From the NCBI GenBank assembly GCA_019321725.1, contig CM033115.1, forward strand, positions 3,110,673 to 3,174,672: a DNA stretch of 64,000 nt, read 5' to 3'. Both the position numbers and the translations under genes were made by a program. Position 1 is the first letter of the stretch; each line of letters begins with the position of its first letter. Below the pieces are notes generated by a model. It was not told the origin of the DNA and searched no databases. It was given only the letters and a program-made list of their open reading frames with translations. Shown here one piece after another: positions 23,988 to 36,199 of the stretch. This DNA comes from Paulownia fortunei. Lineage: Eukaryota; Streptophyta; Magnoliopsida; Lamiales; Paulowniaceae.

Positions 23988-26051
23988 TAGGGGTAAACAT
24001 GGTGTGGTTTTGTGGTTTTTTTCACTAATTTCAAATCGAATTATCATATGCGGTTTTATTGAAAAATAATTGCAAATTACGGTTTTAAGCGGTTGTGGAC
24101 GGTTACGGGCGGTTTTGCAGTTTTTGTTGTGAAATTTCATGTACGCAAGTGCACGTTATCATATACAAGTAATAAAGTGATGAATAAATTATCATTCCCA
24201 CGAGAATTGTTGAATTATTAAGTACCGAAATTATGTTAATTCTAATTTTATTTGAATAAACAAAAATGAGTTTTTATAATTAGAAACTAAATGTATCTAA
24301 ATTAACTAGTGATCAAAATTAACTAATGATGAAATTCAAAAACTTAAAAGTTTAGGGTTATGATTTTACCGTAATTAATTCGAATTGAATAATTCATTTC
24401 ATCAATCTCAATTTAATTCCCAATTGATAGTCGAGAATCCCTAAATTATCCACTAGCCTCTTCCAACATCTAATGAAAATACCATCAATTGTTAACTCAC
24501 TATATTCCTGTGTGAATTACAATAATCAATAATTCATTTAGTTTTATAGATCTCCAACAAGACTACACAAACCATGCAAGTATATTCATATCTCACATGC
24601 AATTTATGGTTCTCTACACATACAACTAGACACATATATTACCTCCCGAATCAATATGATTAACAAATCATTCAATTAGTGGCCAAATAATTGAAAGCAA
24701 TAAAAACAATGTAGAAAACTCAACTTGAAGATAAATTGAGAATTGAATTGATAAAAATATTTAACACATCCTAATTAGATTATATCACAACCCTAAAAAA
24801 GAAAATTAGTTCATGATGATAAAAATGAAAGATAATTTAACAATATCCATGAACATAATTAATGAGAAAAAGAGGAAAATAAAATAAAACTTGGAAGAGG
24901 ATAAATTTCTTCCCTTGTAGATGTCTTATTATCAAATCTTGGAAGAATTCTCTCATCTTTTTCTTCTTCTTTTTCCTTCTTTTTTCTTGGCTTGTTTTCT
25001 CTTCTCTCCCTCTCTCCTTCTCTAAAAAAAAACTTATTTTTTCACCCTTGGAGGTTTTTGAATTGTTGAAAATCACATGGAATATACCCTAAAGAGGACA
25101 AAATGATAATTTTGCTCTTACTTGTACGCCCAACAGCGCTTAAGTGCTGATTGGCAGCGCCCCATTCTGTCCCAGGCAGTACCTGCAGCGCTTGCCCAAA
25201 ATTTATATCTCCAGCACTTAAAGCCTATTTCAACCGATGTTTCACTACCTTTAAAGCATAACTGACTTTTAGTGTCTTCATATGAATTATAGTTCTATGT
25301 CTTGGCTTTCTATAAGCACTTGAATTAACTCAATATAAAATTTATGGAAAGAGTTATACCTAAAATACCAAAATGTGTTATACCAAAAATTTTCAGTTAA
25401 GTGCAAACTATTTAACCCAATTTTTTTCATTGAAATAGAAATAACTGGATTTCATGGTAAACATAAAAGTTATAAAACTATCTCTTGTCTTTCCAATGGT
25501 TCAAGAAATAAATCAAAATAATATTAGAAAAAAACGTTATGATTGAAATACGAACATTGCCCTTAATAGCACCAAAAAGCGGATTATTCAAAATTTTAAC
25601 TAAGTTTTATATTTCTTTCCATTTTTCTCTCATTTTACCATTACCTAAAATATATCAAACTAAATGTATAAAAAGTAACATAAACACTCAAAAATTAATC
25701 AAAAAGTTAAGCAAATGGTACTCAATTAATGGGTATAAAATCCACTCATCAATGGTCGTTGCTCTTATTTTTTATCTTAAGTTTTAAGATTGAGATATGT
25801 AAGTTGGAAAAAAGAATAATCAGTTTAATTATTAAGATTTTGTATAATAGGTTAATTACAAAATTACTCTTTTAAGGTATAAATAGGCAGTTCGATTTTT
25901 TATGATTTTTTAGCTCCCAAATCGCCACCGCAACACGAAAACGGTGCAATTTTTATTTCGTATTTTAAATCATAATTTTTAAAATAAATCAATACTAACG
26001 GTGCGATACGGGACGGTTCGAATGGTTTTTAAAAAATTATGATCACCTCCA
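23988..26051. mobile_element. hAT-like non-autonomous element, with nested insertion
   Basis: The left end TAGGGGTAAACAT and the reversed right end TGGAGGTGATCAT match at 9 of 13. The flanking 8-mers TTTGGAAG (23980-23987) and TTCAGAAG (26052-26059) match at 6 of 8, fitting an aged 8-bp hAT target duplication. Inside both ends are repeated GCGGT/ACGGT motifs typical of hAT subterminal regions. No transposase coding is visible. Most of the interior seems to be a second element. Confidence 0.6.
24128..25751. mobile_element. Unclassified element nested in the hAT-like element
   Basis: The stretch begins TGTGAAATTTCATG and has CGCAAGTGCACG, AAGTAATAAAG and CCCACGAGAATTG soon after. It ends GGGTATAAAATCCACTCATCA. 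I recall this combination at the ends of widespread plant repeats, but cannot name the family. It has TG...CA ends and no coding capacity; 24837-25076 on the minus strand is only low-complexity K/E-rich translation. Clear flanking duplications were not found. Confidence 0.4.
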
Positions 26052-26080
26052 TTCAGAAGCACTAAGGTTGCTTGTAATAA

Positions 26081-26120
26081 TACCACTTCTAGTACTTATT
26101 TACCACTTCTAGTACTTATT
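26081..26120 (+). repeat. Perfect 20-bp tandem duplication
   Basis: TACCACTTCTAGTACTTATT occurs twice head to tail, 30 bp outside the hAT-like element. Confidence 0.95.
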
Positions 26121-28640
26121 TCTATACAAACGTCGCCCTAAAACATTTCATGCATTGTTTGTTTCCTTTTATTCTCTCTATAACTCAAATTAACTAGAGT
26201 GTAAAAGCTTTAGAGTGTCTTTGTGAAAAAATCCCAAATTAAATTAGAATTCATTTTTTCTCGCCTCGAGTGCACATGATGTGAGGCTTTTACCCTTAGG
26301 ATTCTTTCGACTAAATTTTGACCTCGTCAATATGTAAAGAAACAAAAACATGTATTGATATTTATTAATTTTCATTAAAGAAAAGCCCTATTCTGTTCTT
26401 ACATATATGTTTTTCCAAGGTATTTTTAAATTAAATAAAAATGACCATGTTTTATGTAACCACTTGGTGACTACTTACAACTCACTAGCCTTTATGTATT
26501 TGTTTTAATAAATTCTCCTCCATCATACCACAAAAATAAAAAAATAAATATATATATATATATATATATAAATAAAAGGATTCAAAATTTGGGGCACATG
26601 GAATGCCAGTGGGATCCATATGCTGGAAATCAAGTGGGAACCTGTCCTTAGCATTGGTAACATGCTATGACATCTGGTCCCTGGACATTGTTTTTAACTA
26701 ATTGCCACTATATACAATTCAGAAAATAGTGGAAGTTAATTCAAAAAATAGTATATATATATATATATTCACTTCAAATGATATAATTTTATGTTTTATT
26801 TTTATTTTTATTTTTAATTTTTGCCAACTAATATCAGTGCAAACATGTCATTACTTTGTTATTTGTAATAGCTGGAAACATGTTTGTTTGTGCTATTTTT
26901 GTTTGGAATATTTTTCTAATTTTCGACCAAAGCATGAGTATCTAACTAGTAATTTCTTGAAAATATAATTTTTTTGTTGAAGTGAAATGTTGATAAAATA
27001 TATTTATTTATTTATTTTCTTTTTTTTTTGGGTTTCCTGCATGTCATTTTCAATTAGGGAAGTATCAATTGTGGCATATAATCCATATTCTATTTAAACT
27101 TATTATGTTATTTTTGCATGAATTTAATTAATATAAAGCTTCCATTAATCAACAGTCATGTCATTAAAAATTGATTAACACCTAAACAACTTAAGTGAAG
27201 AAATTATAGACTAACCTCTTAATTAATTAAAACAGAAGTCAACTGGAATTAAGTGTGGAACATCAAAACTAACTCCATATGATTAAATAATAAATTTAAT
27301 AAAGGTAGATTTATTATTAATTATGAAAGTGTATTAGGGCTAAATGCAATTAGTGTAATCATCACCATCAAGTGCCTTTTTCTATAATTTGTTTGTCCAC
27401 AAAGGGTCATTGATGGTCCCCATAATGCCCTTAATTTGGGGGAAACCCCACCATACTCAAGAGGCCTTTGTTGTGGGGCAATTTGGCACAAAACTTTATT
27501 CATATTTTTTCACAAATTTTAATAGTTATTTATATATGTGATAACATGAATTTTAAAATTTTCATTTTTCCATAAATGGCATTTATTATTATTATTATTT
27601 AGTTTGGAAAACTAGAGCCATTGTTAGACTTTATAAAAAAGAATGATGGTCTCATTTTTCAAGAGGGTTAGGAACCATACAATGATCTCAAGGTAAGGTC
27701 GTGCTCGAACATAAATCTGTACACGAGCCTAGCTTATTAAAATTACAATGTAAGAGTGAGAGGGGATTTGCATAAGTTTACTCTCTAAATATGTTATAAG
27801 CTAAAAATGCTTATAAGATATTTTTAAAACTTATAAGATGTAAAATTTTATTTTAAAAATAAGCTCGTGAAATATTAATAAGATAAACTTTATGAAATTA
27901 AAAGAATTTTTTAGACAATTAATATTTCAGTTTACGTGGTAAACAAAATATAAAAAATAAGTTGAAAAAATAATTTATTCTTTTTAAGAATTTGTAAGGT
28001 TCTAACATTCAATTTTTGGAGCAACCCATCTTTAAATTTATCAAATATTGTAAAATATCGAATATACTTTTAGAATATGAAATATTATGAGAAATTTATA
28101 AGTTTAGTGGAATAACTCTAAGTAATTAACAAAAAAAGAGAAAAAGAAAAAGAAAAGGCCTCTAAGTGAATGACTTAGGATCAAAATTCATTGCATGAAA
28201 AATTGTTGTTGGCAGTACCAAATATCAATGTTTACAGAGAGCAACAAAGGCACAAAATTTTCAATTGGCATAGATTTTTTTATTATTTTAAAATTAAAAA
28301 CACTCTATAAAAGGTGAGGGATTAAGATAACAATCCTCCATCGTTCAAGCTCAATAATACACGGTATTTAATAATAGATAGAAAAAAATAAAATAAAAAG
28401 TACTATTCATTTACAAACTCTAATTGTATAAACTATATGTGAGGTTAGCTCTATACAAAATTCAACAAAAAGTATACAAGTGTGAATCTTGTACATTTGA
28501 ATGAAATGAGGTCTAGTTAATCAATTTTAATTAAATCAAAAAGTATTCTTGAAAGTTGTTGTGTCGTATAAGTCCTTAAGGTGAATGGGTTGCAAGCTTC
28601 ATTTGTCAGAAAAACCTATGATTTTATTTCCTTCTATATC
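26121..28640. other. AT-rich intergenic stretch
   Basis: No gene supported. (AT)n tracts lie at about 26547-26570 and 26754-26766. Slightly GC-richer patches at 26580-26690 and 27330-27490 have no recognised content. Confidence 0.5.
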
Positions 28641-28642
28641 AA

Positions 28643-28913
28643 CGTGCAATTCAACCACAAGTTCTCCTACGACTATTTCGTTACAATTTTACCCCAATCG
28701 AAGATCCTACCATGTTATGCGCCCAAAAGCCCACCAAAAGCTTTTGCGGCACTAGTGTAACACAGAAGTCATGAGTGATCATTGGTCAGATGCATCGGCC
28801 GAAATCAATCCCCATGGCCTGAGTGCATATTCACCGTGGCATGCTAATACACGATAATTAGCGATTCCAACTTTATATTCTCGAATTACAAACAACAATT
28901 CGCACTGAGTTAG
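28643..28913 (-). pseudogene. rrn18: Nuclear copy of mitochondrial 18S rRNA 3' end (NUMT)
   Basis: Read on the minus strand, this is the last part of the plant mitochondrial small-subunit rRNA. Matching strings include AAGTTGGAATCGCTA, GCATGCCACGGTGAATATG, GACCAATGATCACTCATGA, ACTTCTGTGT, CACTAGTGCC, CTTTTGGTGG, GGCGCATA and CGTAGGAGAACTTGTGG. Mitochondrial rather than plastid origin is shown by the segment around GACCAATGATCAC, which plastid 16S lacks. Most differences look like C-to-T or G-to-A changes. About 23-26 bases covering the universal CTGTACACACCGCCC stretch are deleted, so the copy cannot be functional. Confidence 0.9.
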
Positions 28914-28976
28914 TTCTTGATTTTAACAAGCAAATCCTAAAGTCTCCAATGACATAAAAAATTGTCATTTAATTAG

Positions 28977-29340
28977 AAGTTGTTTGTTTTCATTTTCAAA
29001 GAGAATCTTTTTAATTTTTACTATTTAAAATTTGAAATATGTATTATTTAACCTAAATTATCCCTTATTTTAATTTTCAAAAATTTATGGCCAAACTTGA
29101 AAATAAAAATATACTTACTACACAAATTTTCTAGTTTACTAACATTACACTTCTTTTCAAGCAAGAAATAATATAAAATAAATATATTTTATTTCTGAAT
29201 GTATTAAATCAACATAAAAATATAACTAATACAAATATATTTTTATTTTTTTAAAAAAATAAAAATAAAGATATTTTCAACAATAAAAATAATGAAAATA
29301 TAAAAATAAAATTGAAAATGAATACAAAAGGATTCTTTAA
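28977..29340. repeat. Dispersed MITE family 'TTGTTTGTTTTCATTTTC', copy A
   Basis: The start TTGTTTGTTTTCATTTTCAA and a following TTTTTACTATTTAAAATTTGAAATA-like block recur, mostly inverted, at 31375-31710, 44655-45025 and 56990-57270. Its right half (CATAAAAATATAACTAATAC) recurs at about 58240-58280. No coding capacity. Confidence 0.55.
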
Positions 29341-29740
29341 TTTTTGGTGATTTAAAAAAAATTATTGAGTATGGGCAAGAGCCCCAACATCAGGGAAAGG
29401 CATAGCATAGGGTTCTCATCCTGCCACGTGTCCCGCATGTTGCAATATTTAAGGCGGGAATCATGGCTACCTATCCCTCAGTATCGCTGTCTGTTTTCAT
29501 TTTTGGGGACAAATAACTAACCAATAATTATTTGTCTAGTATTATATTAACATTTTCGAAATTGTCTCTTATTTTAATTAATTATGTGATATTATTATTT
29601 ATAAATGTAAAATTATAAAATATAAAAAAAATATATTTTAATTTTTTCAACTCTCATCAATTAAATGGATGAAGTTGGATTGTCAAAAGCTCTCTACTTA
29701 GATATAAAACAAGAAGAAACTAAGAAAACTCTTAGGTTTG
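29341..29740. other. Intergenic stretch with a short GC-richer patch
   Basis: At 29385-29510 there is a small GC-richer patch with CCACGTGTCC (ABRE/G-box type) and AATATTTAAGG, promoter-like but followed by no gene. Confidence 0.35.
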
Positions 29741-29749
29741 CAAAACTTT

Positions 29750-29985
29750 GTTTGGATTTAGTTAGCTTTGTTTCCCTGAAAAATAATTGGAAAGATTTAT
29801 TAGGTGAAAGTGTATTGGAATTTTGAAATATATTTGATTTTAATTTTAAAGGAGACGATTGACTGAGTATTATGTCTTGTAAGATTTTATTTGATCAGTG
29901 GTGTCATATTATATTTTATAATATTATATATTATTTTTAAATTAATATAATAATTAAATGATATAAATATATGTATATTTTATTG
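29750..29985 (+). repeat. Dispersed MITE-like repeat, copy 2
   Basis: This is the partner of 22614-22925, sharing GATTTTATTTGATCAGTGG and the following AT-rich block ending TTAAATGATATAAATA. Confidence 0.5.
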
Positions 29986-31229
29986 ATAATATAATTTGAA
30001 TATGTGTATATATATATATATGTATGTATAATAATTTAAGAAATGATCTAGGAGGTTTTGGGTAATTCTTAAGAAATTTTAATATAATTATAATTTTTTA
30101 TCTCGTGAGATTCACCTTCAACCTTAGTGCAAATTCCATAAATCAATAAAAAATTCTCGACCAGTAAATCCATGAATCCTGAATTTTTTTTAGGGATTAT
30201 AGCTAGCAAATTGTCATGTCATTTATTTACATTTTTTCAATCCTAAAAGTGAATGAAATGTATTTTCAACAAGTAGTCAATAAAAAGAATTGTATATGGA
30301 CTTGATTAGGTAATTAAGATAAAGAAATTAACATCGATTAGAATGAACTTATATATTTTGGTAACACTTAAATTTAATATTTTTTATACTTTCGGAGCTT
30401 TCAAATTATCAGTTGAGTTGAGTTTCATTGGTCGACTTTTTAGTGTGACGTTAATTTTTTTTATTTTTTTTTGGACTATTATTTTCTTCCGAATTATGCA
30501 TGCTAAGTCTCATGGGTATTGTTAGTGTGCCATTAATTTTTTGTTTTCGGACTTTTATTTTCTACTGAATTAATAAACCTAAACAATTAAGCCAAAATAC
30601 AACAAAGATTCAAATTGCCCATTATTGTAATGATAATATATAAGGTCAGCTAATATATTCTCTTTAACATTTTCATGTGAAAATGTGTCTTGTCAATTGT
30701 TGAAATGAAAAGAACAAAAAAAATGCAGTCATGCAAGATGTGGAAAGAAAATCTTGAAAGCCCCCATACATAATTATTGCATGCATGCTATATTCGATAT
30801 TTTTATATTAAAATAATAATAAATAATATTATATTAATAGTGAGATTCATCTTATAATAACGTGACATAGAATTCCATGGTTGATGTTGCAATTTAACAT
30901 AAATATTGATTTTCATATCCATTAACTAAGGAAATGTTTAACTTTATTTTGAAAAAAAAATGAGAAATATATTTTGAGTAAAAAAAAAAACAAATAAAGC
31001 CTACAATTGTGGATAAAAAAAATGTTAATAAAAATGACAATTATGGACAAGAGATTCAAAGGTCAACGCTTCAATCTCAGGATACAGATTATGGATAATT
31101 AAATGTTAATGAACCAGTCATGCTTATCTTTTTTTGTTTAACCTTATTTAATAGAAAATATTTTCATCATTATAAAACAAGAGAATGCCTAGCTTGATCT
31201 AATTTAAATTTGAAAATTAATATATGCAT
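29986..31229. other. AT-rich intergenic stretch
   Basis: No gene. It has a (TA)n tract at about 30007-30022. Confidence 0.5.
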
Positions 31230-31254
31230 AGGGATTACGTCTGACGTAATCCCT
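31230..31254. promoter_or_regulatory. 25-bp perfect palindrome with TGACGTAA core
   Basis: AGGGATTACGTC and GACGTAATCCCT are exact reverse complements separated by one T. TGACGTAA and ACGTC-type cores are bZIP (TGA/as-1-like) binding sequences. No gene lies next to it. Confidence 0.6.
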
Positions 31255-31374
31255 CAGATTAATGTCCCTTTCTGATGTCGTAGTTAGTTAATGACAAAGC
31301 TCTCCGTACTAGGATGCTACTCTGTGGTCTGTCCAAACAATAGTGTGATTCATGAATCTCGGATATGAATAATT

Positions 31375-31710
31375 TCCATTTGGTTTTATTTTAAAATTTA
31401 TTTTTATATTTTTAATTTTTTTTTAATTTTTTTTGAAAAGATAAAAACATATTCGAATTAATATATTTTTATAGTGACTATATAGATTTTACAAAAAAAA
31501 AATATATTTGTTCTATATTATTTTGGTACGACAATACGAAAATGGTTAGTAGGTTTAAGAATGAGTGTTGTTGGATGGATGAAAATAAACAAAATATTAA
31601 TATATTTTAAAAATAAAAATAAATAAAATAAATGTATTTTTTTAGTTTCAAATAGAAAAAAAATAAAAAATAAAAAGATGCCTTTTGAAAATGAAAACAA
31701 ACAAGCCTTG
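31375..31710. repeat. Dispersed MITE family, copy B
   Basis: Reversed, its right end reads TTGTTTGTTTTCATTTTCAA, nearly identical to the left end of the copy at 28977. TTTTTTATTTTTT and ACATTTATTTTATTTA blocks follow in the same order. Confidence 0.55.
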
Positions 31711-32750
31711 CTTAACAAAAACAAAATTGATATAGATTTAGATTAAATATATTATAATATCCAACATAAATCCATGTTTACTTAGTGAGATGAGAGATAA
31801 ATATTAAAGTTAAATCCATAATTAATGTCATATTTTTTTTTAGGATAAGTAATCCCAAAAAATAGGTATGATGAGTGATCCTAATGAAATGAAAAAAAGA
31901 GAAAAAATAAAAAAATAAAGGAAAGAAAAAAACCTAGATGCGTTGAGAAAGTAAAAAGAACAAAAAATGGAAATGACAAAATAATGACAAAGAGTGTTTC
32001 AAGTAATATAATTTTAATTATATTATTTAATCATATGAAGTACATATGATATTTTTTTGATAATATAATCTCAATTTTATATTTTATTACATTTTTCCAA
32101 TAATTATTTTTCATTCCAATTAAGGAAGTAAATGACTCTTAAGTGATTAAGATCCTTCATATGATATAATTTTTATAATATAATCATAATCTCAATCTCA
32201 TATTTTATTATATTTTTTAATAATTATTTCTCATTTTAACTAAAAAAGCAAACGACTCCTCAAGAAAAAAAATAAATATTAAGAAGCAAGAATAGGTTAA
32301 TCTTTTTACTGACCCTATCTATTCCAAATTTCCACAAATTTGTATGTATTTACAAATTCACCACAAGCCTATCCTTGTTTATGTAAATATAGAAATAATT
32401 TGGGCAAATGATTAGGAGGTTCAGGACTGACTGGTGTAAGTTAAGAATCTAAATTTTAAAAAAAAAAAAAAAGAAGGAATAATTGGACAAAGCCATGAAG
32501 ACTCTCAAACTATTAAAAATATCCAGAGACTTCTACCTTTGAAAATAGTCAATTGTGCCTTTAGGATCTATTGGCAGAATATATAAACTCAATACACTTT
32601 TTAATACAACTTTATTTTTGTTTTGGGAAAAGCAAAAGAAAAATAACCAAAAGGGACCATAGATTTTTATTTTTATTTTTAAATTTAGGAAAATAAATGT
32701 AAACATCAGTGTTTTAAAAGGCATAAAATATTTTCGATCACGTATCCTGA
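31711..32750. other. AT-rich intergenic stretch
   Basis: No gene or named element. Within 32000-32270 two similar AT-rich blocks (CATATGA...ATATAATC...TTTTATTA) look like an old local duplication. Confidence 0.45.
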
Positions 32751-32751
32751 C

Positions 32752-33111
32752 ATGGTGTAAGTAAGGTAAAAAATTAAATCAAACTATTCGATATTCTATT
32801 AGAGATTGATTATTAAAAGAGTGCTTGAGTTCGATTTGTTAACTTAACAAATCAAGTTTAAACATAATTTTTATGTTTGATAAGATTTAAAGTTTGGTTC
32901 GAACTCAATTCAATTAGTGAAAAATATAAAAATATATATAAAAAAATCAAACTACTCGAATTCGATTCGTATTTGATTCGATTAAAATTCGTTCAAACTC
33001 GACACGATTAAAAATCAACCAAACTCAAACATAATTTTTTAAATTTAATAAAAATTCAAATAAGATTAGACACTAACATATTCGACTCGATTCGATTCAT
33101 TTACACCCTTA
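32752..33111. mobile_element. hAT-like non-autonomous element (TTCGA-rich)
   Basis: The right end ATTCGATTCATTTACACCCTTA is a common hAT MITE terminus (reversed, TAAGGGTGTAAATGAATC). The left end near 32752 reads ATGGTGTAAGTAAGG. Between them, ATTCGA/CTCGA motifs repeat. I could not verify an 8-bp flanking duplication. Confidence 0.5.
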
Positions 33112-34460
33112 GACGTAAGTCTTTAGAATTTTCATTTTGATACTTCTAAAAGTTGATGATAACTTTAAAATTTTTAACAGCAACAAGCTAATTTATTACA
33201 AATTTAGTAGGAAAAAGTTTATGGGATAAAATAATATGTGTGAAAGGCATAATGTAATACCAACAGGAAGGATATACATTGATAGCGTTTTTAAGATAAA
33301 AATAAATAATTAAAAAAATATTTTCCTAATATCAAAATCATGAGATGAATAAAAATAATTTTTAGAAGGAAAAGTAACAAAAATAAATTATATTTTCATT
33401 AATTTAAAATAAAATAAAAGTTTGACAAAAGAATTATATCTTCTTTCCAAAGATTTAAGAAATTATATCTTTTTGTATGACAAAATAAAAATAGTTTGTG
33501 GGATAAATGTCTTAGAATTGAGGGTGATGGGGAACATGAGCAATAATTTAGGCCTTTGTAAGTTTTCATTTTCAAAACCTATTTCTCATTTTATATTATT
33601 TCAAAATTGAGATTATATTTGTTTGACCTATTTTTAATAGAAATTATTTATATCATTTTCTCTTTTACCTAAAAAAAATTTAAAATTTCAATTTTCAAGT
33701 TTATATATAACTAATTGTCAATCACTGTTCCATCATTTTAATTTAAATTATACTACTGTGTCCACCACTACAAATTATATCTACTTAATGTATTTTGATT
33801 TTTAAATTATATCATTTTAACGAGACTCGTTACCTACAAATCTTATAAATAAAATATCATATTCAAAAAAGTCCCACTACTATCAATTTCATCTAACTAA
33901 TATATAACTATTTTTAAATTTCATGGCCACACTACCTTTCAAACCATTATAATAAATTATTATACCCAATATTAATATTCAAAGTAGACTCCCACCACTT
34001 CAATTTTATAAATTATTATATATACAAAATTATAAAAATGATACAATAAAACACACAAATAAATATAAATTTTATTTTTATCACTTATGTTAGAGTTTAA
34101 AATTTCCTCAAAACTATCCAACAAAATATATTCTCATTTTCAAACCTATATAAAATCTCATTTTACTCGTTCATTCAAATATAATTTCACTTCTCACACG
34201 AAAATTGATACAAAATAAAATTCTTAATAAAAATATTAAAAATGAGAATTCTAACTAAAAACATAACCATACAAGACTTTATTGATCATTACTGACAACT
34301 ATACAAGGTTGCTACAAAACACCAACATTGTCCCAATCTATCAATATATGGAATGCTCAATGGAGGTAAAAAAATTTCAGAGTAAATTAAATTTTAAGTG
34401 CACTTACTAGATTCCATACATATATGTATATGTATGTATATAAGATGATTCTTTTTTTTT
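33112..34460. other. AT-rich intergenic stretch
   Basis: No gene. Between 33720 and 34010 four related segments around CCACTAC...CAATTT...TATA suggest an old degenerate tandem repeat. Confidence 0.4.
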
Positions 34461-34465
34461 TTCTT

Positions 34466-34692
34466 TCCATCTTGAGGTTGCCGAGCAGTGTTAGGTAGGA
34501 ATTTGAGATTAAATATCTCAAGATCGAATTCTCTGCACTATTCTATCTTTATATGTCGTATCGGACATGTCTAGTATGATTTATCCTTACGTGTGATTTG
34601 CGAGTTATTGTACGAAAGCGAAATTTATCTAATATTTATTTTCAAATAATGAGTGTGAATAATGACTATGAATTTCTTGTCATTAAAAAAAA
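34466..34692 (+). mobile_element. SINE retroposon
   Basis: A 5' region with GAGGTTGCCGAGCAGTG (A-box-like) and AGATCGAATTC (B-box-like, GRTTCRA) indicates a tRNA-derived head. The middle CGAGTTATTGTACGAAAGCG resembles the plant SINE segment I recall as TTGCACGGGAGCG. The 3' end is TTTCTTGTCATT followed by an A-run, the usual SINE tail (TTGTCAT plus A). Many C-to-T-type changes show age. Confidence 0.65.
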
Positions 34693-35114
34693 TTATTTTT
34701 TTTTATTTTTTTTTGGGTCCAAATGTAAGGATGGCTAATATTCTCAAGAGTCATTTTTGACAACTAAGAACATTGTCCTTTGCTGGTAAAGTAGTCAAAA
34801 AATGTCGACCAATAATAATACGTACACACACAACACGTGTACGAAATTTTATGCTATTGTCATTTTGGGATTGTAGAACTAAAAGTAAGTAAAGTAGTCA
34901 AGCCGAACATTTTAATTTTTTTATAAAATTCCTCAAAACTTCTATGAAAAATTAAATTCAAGCTCAATTCATTTTGCCAGTTTATACTTAAGCCTTATCA
35001 AAGCTCAAACTCAAACAAGTACAATCTTTGTCGTGCAAACTAAACAAATATGATTAGCTTTTACTTGGTGGAATTGGGTTGGTGGGGAAACATTTTGATT
35101 TGAATTGTATTTCT

Positions 35115-35141
35115 CAAAAAAAAAAAAAAAAAAAAAAAAAT
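35115..35141 (+). repeat. Poly(A) tract of about 26 bases
   Basis: An uninterrupted run of A preceded by TTCTC and followed by TTTGAG. It may mark the end of a retroposed copy, but no source is recognised. Confidence 0.8.
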
Positions 35142-35189
35142 TTGAGTTCATTTTGATATGGTATATAGATTTATTTAAACTCGAAAGCA

Positions 35190-35505
35190 TCACCCTACTT
35201 AAGGCGAATTTTTACTATTATAAACGGATTTTGGTAAGTTTTGAATTTTTATTTTCAAATCCGATTCGTTATGAACCTGTTTCGTTTATTTATTTATTTA
35301 TTTTAAATTTATTATATATTTTTTAAGTATATGTATTTTTAGAAAATTTTAGTGTATTATTTTTAAAAAAATAAATATTTTTAATATTTTTAAAATATTA
35401 AAATCGGTCTAACGATCTAACTTGACGAGTCCAAATTTGAGTTTAAAACTTTTTGATGCAACGAATCTCAAATTTGACAAACTCACTCTATTTTCATTCT
35501 TAATC
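35190..35505. repeat. hAT-type MITE relative, copy 1 of 3
   Basis: The right part (CGGTCTAACGATCTAACTTG, then CTCACTCTATTTTCATTC) and the AT-rich middle resemble 55665-56035 and 57460-57746. These repeats encode strings such as AATCCGATTCG and AATTTGACAAACTCAC. Confidence 0.45.
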
Positions 35506-35975
35506 CAATAAGTCAAGTAAGATTATTATTAACAATTCATATGAGAAATTTTAGTTATTAATAAGCCATATTTATCTATCTTTGTAACGGCATCACCAAT
35601 TTTTCATAATTGGTGTTCGATTCTGTCATGTTTCTCTATTCTACTAATTAATATTTTATTATAAATTATATTACATCATTTATTTTATTATATTAATTAT
35701 TTATCTAATACAATTACATAAAAAAAATTAAATTTGATAATTATTTATCTTCTATAAATTTTCTCTCCTTTTAAGCTTGTGCTAATCTGCAAATGATATA
35801 ATATATAAAATGTTATGCTACTTAAATTCAGTTAAAATTTATCCAAATTCTACCTAATTTAAAAATTAATAGAAATTAAAATATAATTTTAAATTTATAA
35901 GTATTGAAACCAATCTGAAATTTGTGTTAATCACTTATACTTGGTTCATTTTACAAAAAATGTGCATTTTTAGAG
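35506..35975. other. AT-rich intergenic stretch upstream of the NDR kinase gene
   Basis: No gene or named element seen. Confidence 0.45.
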
Positions 35976-35976
35976 A

Positions 35977-36015
35977 GCAAAAAGAAAAAGAAAAAGAAAA
36001 AGAAAAAGAAAAAAA
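35977..36015 (+). repeat. (AAAAAG)n purine microsatellite
   Basis: A six-base unit repeats about six times, about 330 bp upstream of the NDR kinase leader and followed by a G-rich patch. Confidence 0.85.
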
Positions 36016-36199
36016 TGGGGTGGAGGGGTGGGGTTGGAGGGGTCAAAGTAGGTGAACCATCTTTTATTGTAAAAAACGCGTCCGCCAAAATAGCGCGACA
36101 AATTCAACGGCGTTACAGTTAAAAGACACTACAATTTATTACAACTCAACAACAACTTCAATTAGTGCTAAACAGCAAAAAAAAAAAAAAGAGGAGGAA

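Noticed and set aside
24837..25076. Lys/Glu-rich minus-strand frame
   Set aside because: It is a translation of a CT-rich low-complexity tract in the nested element.
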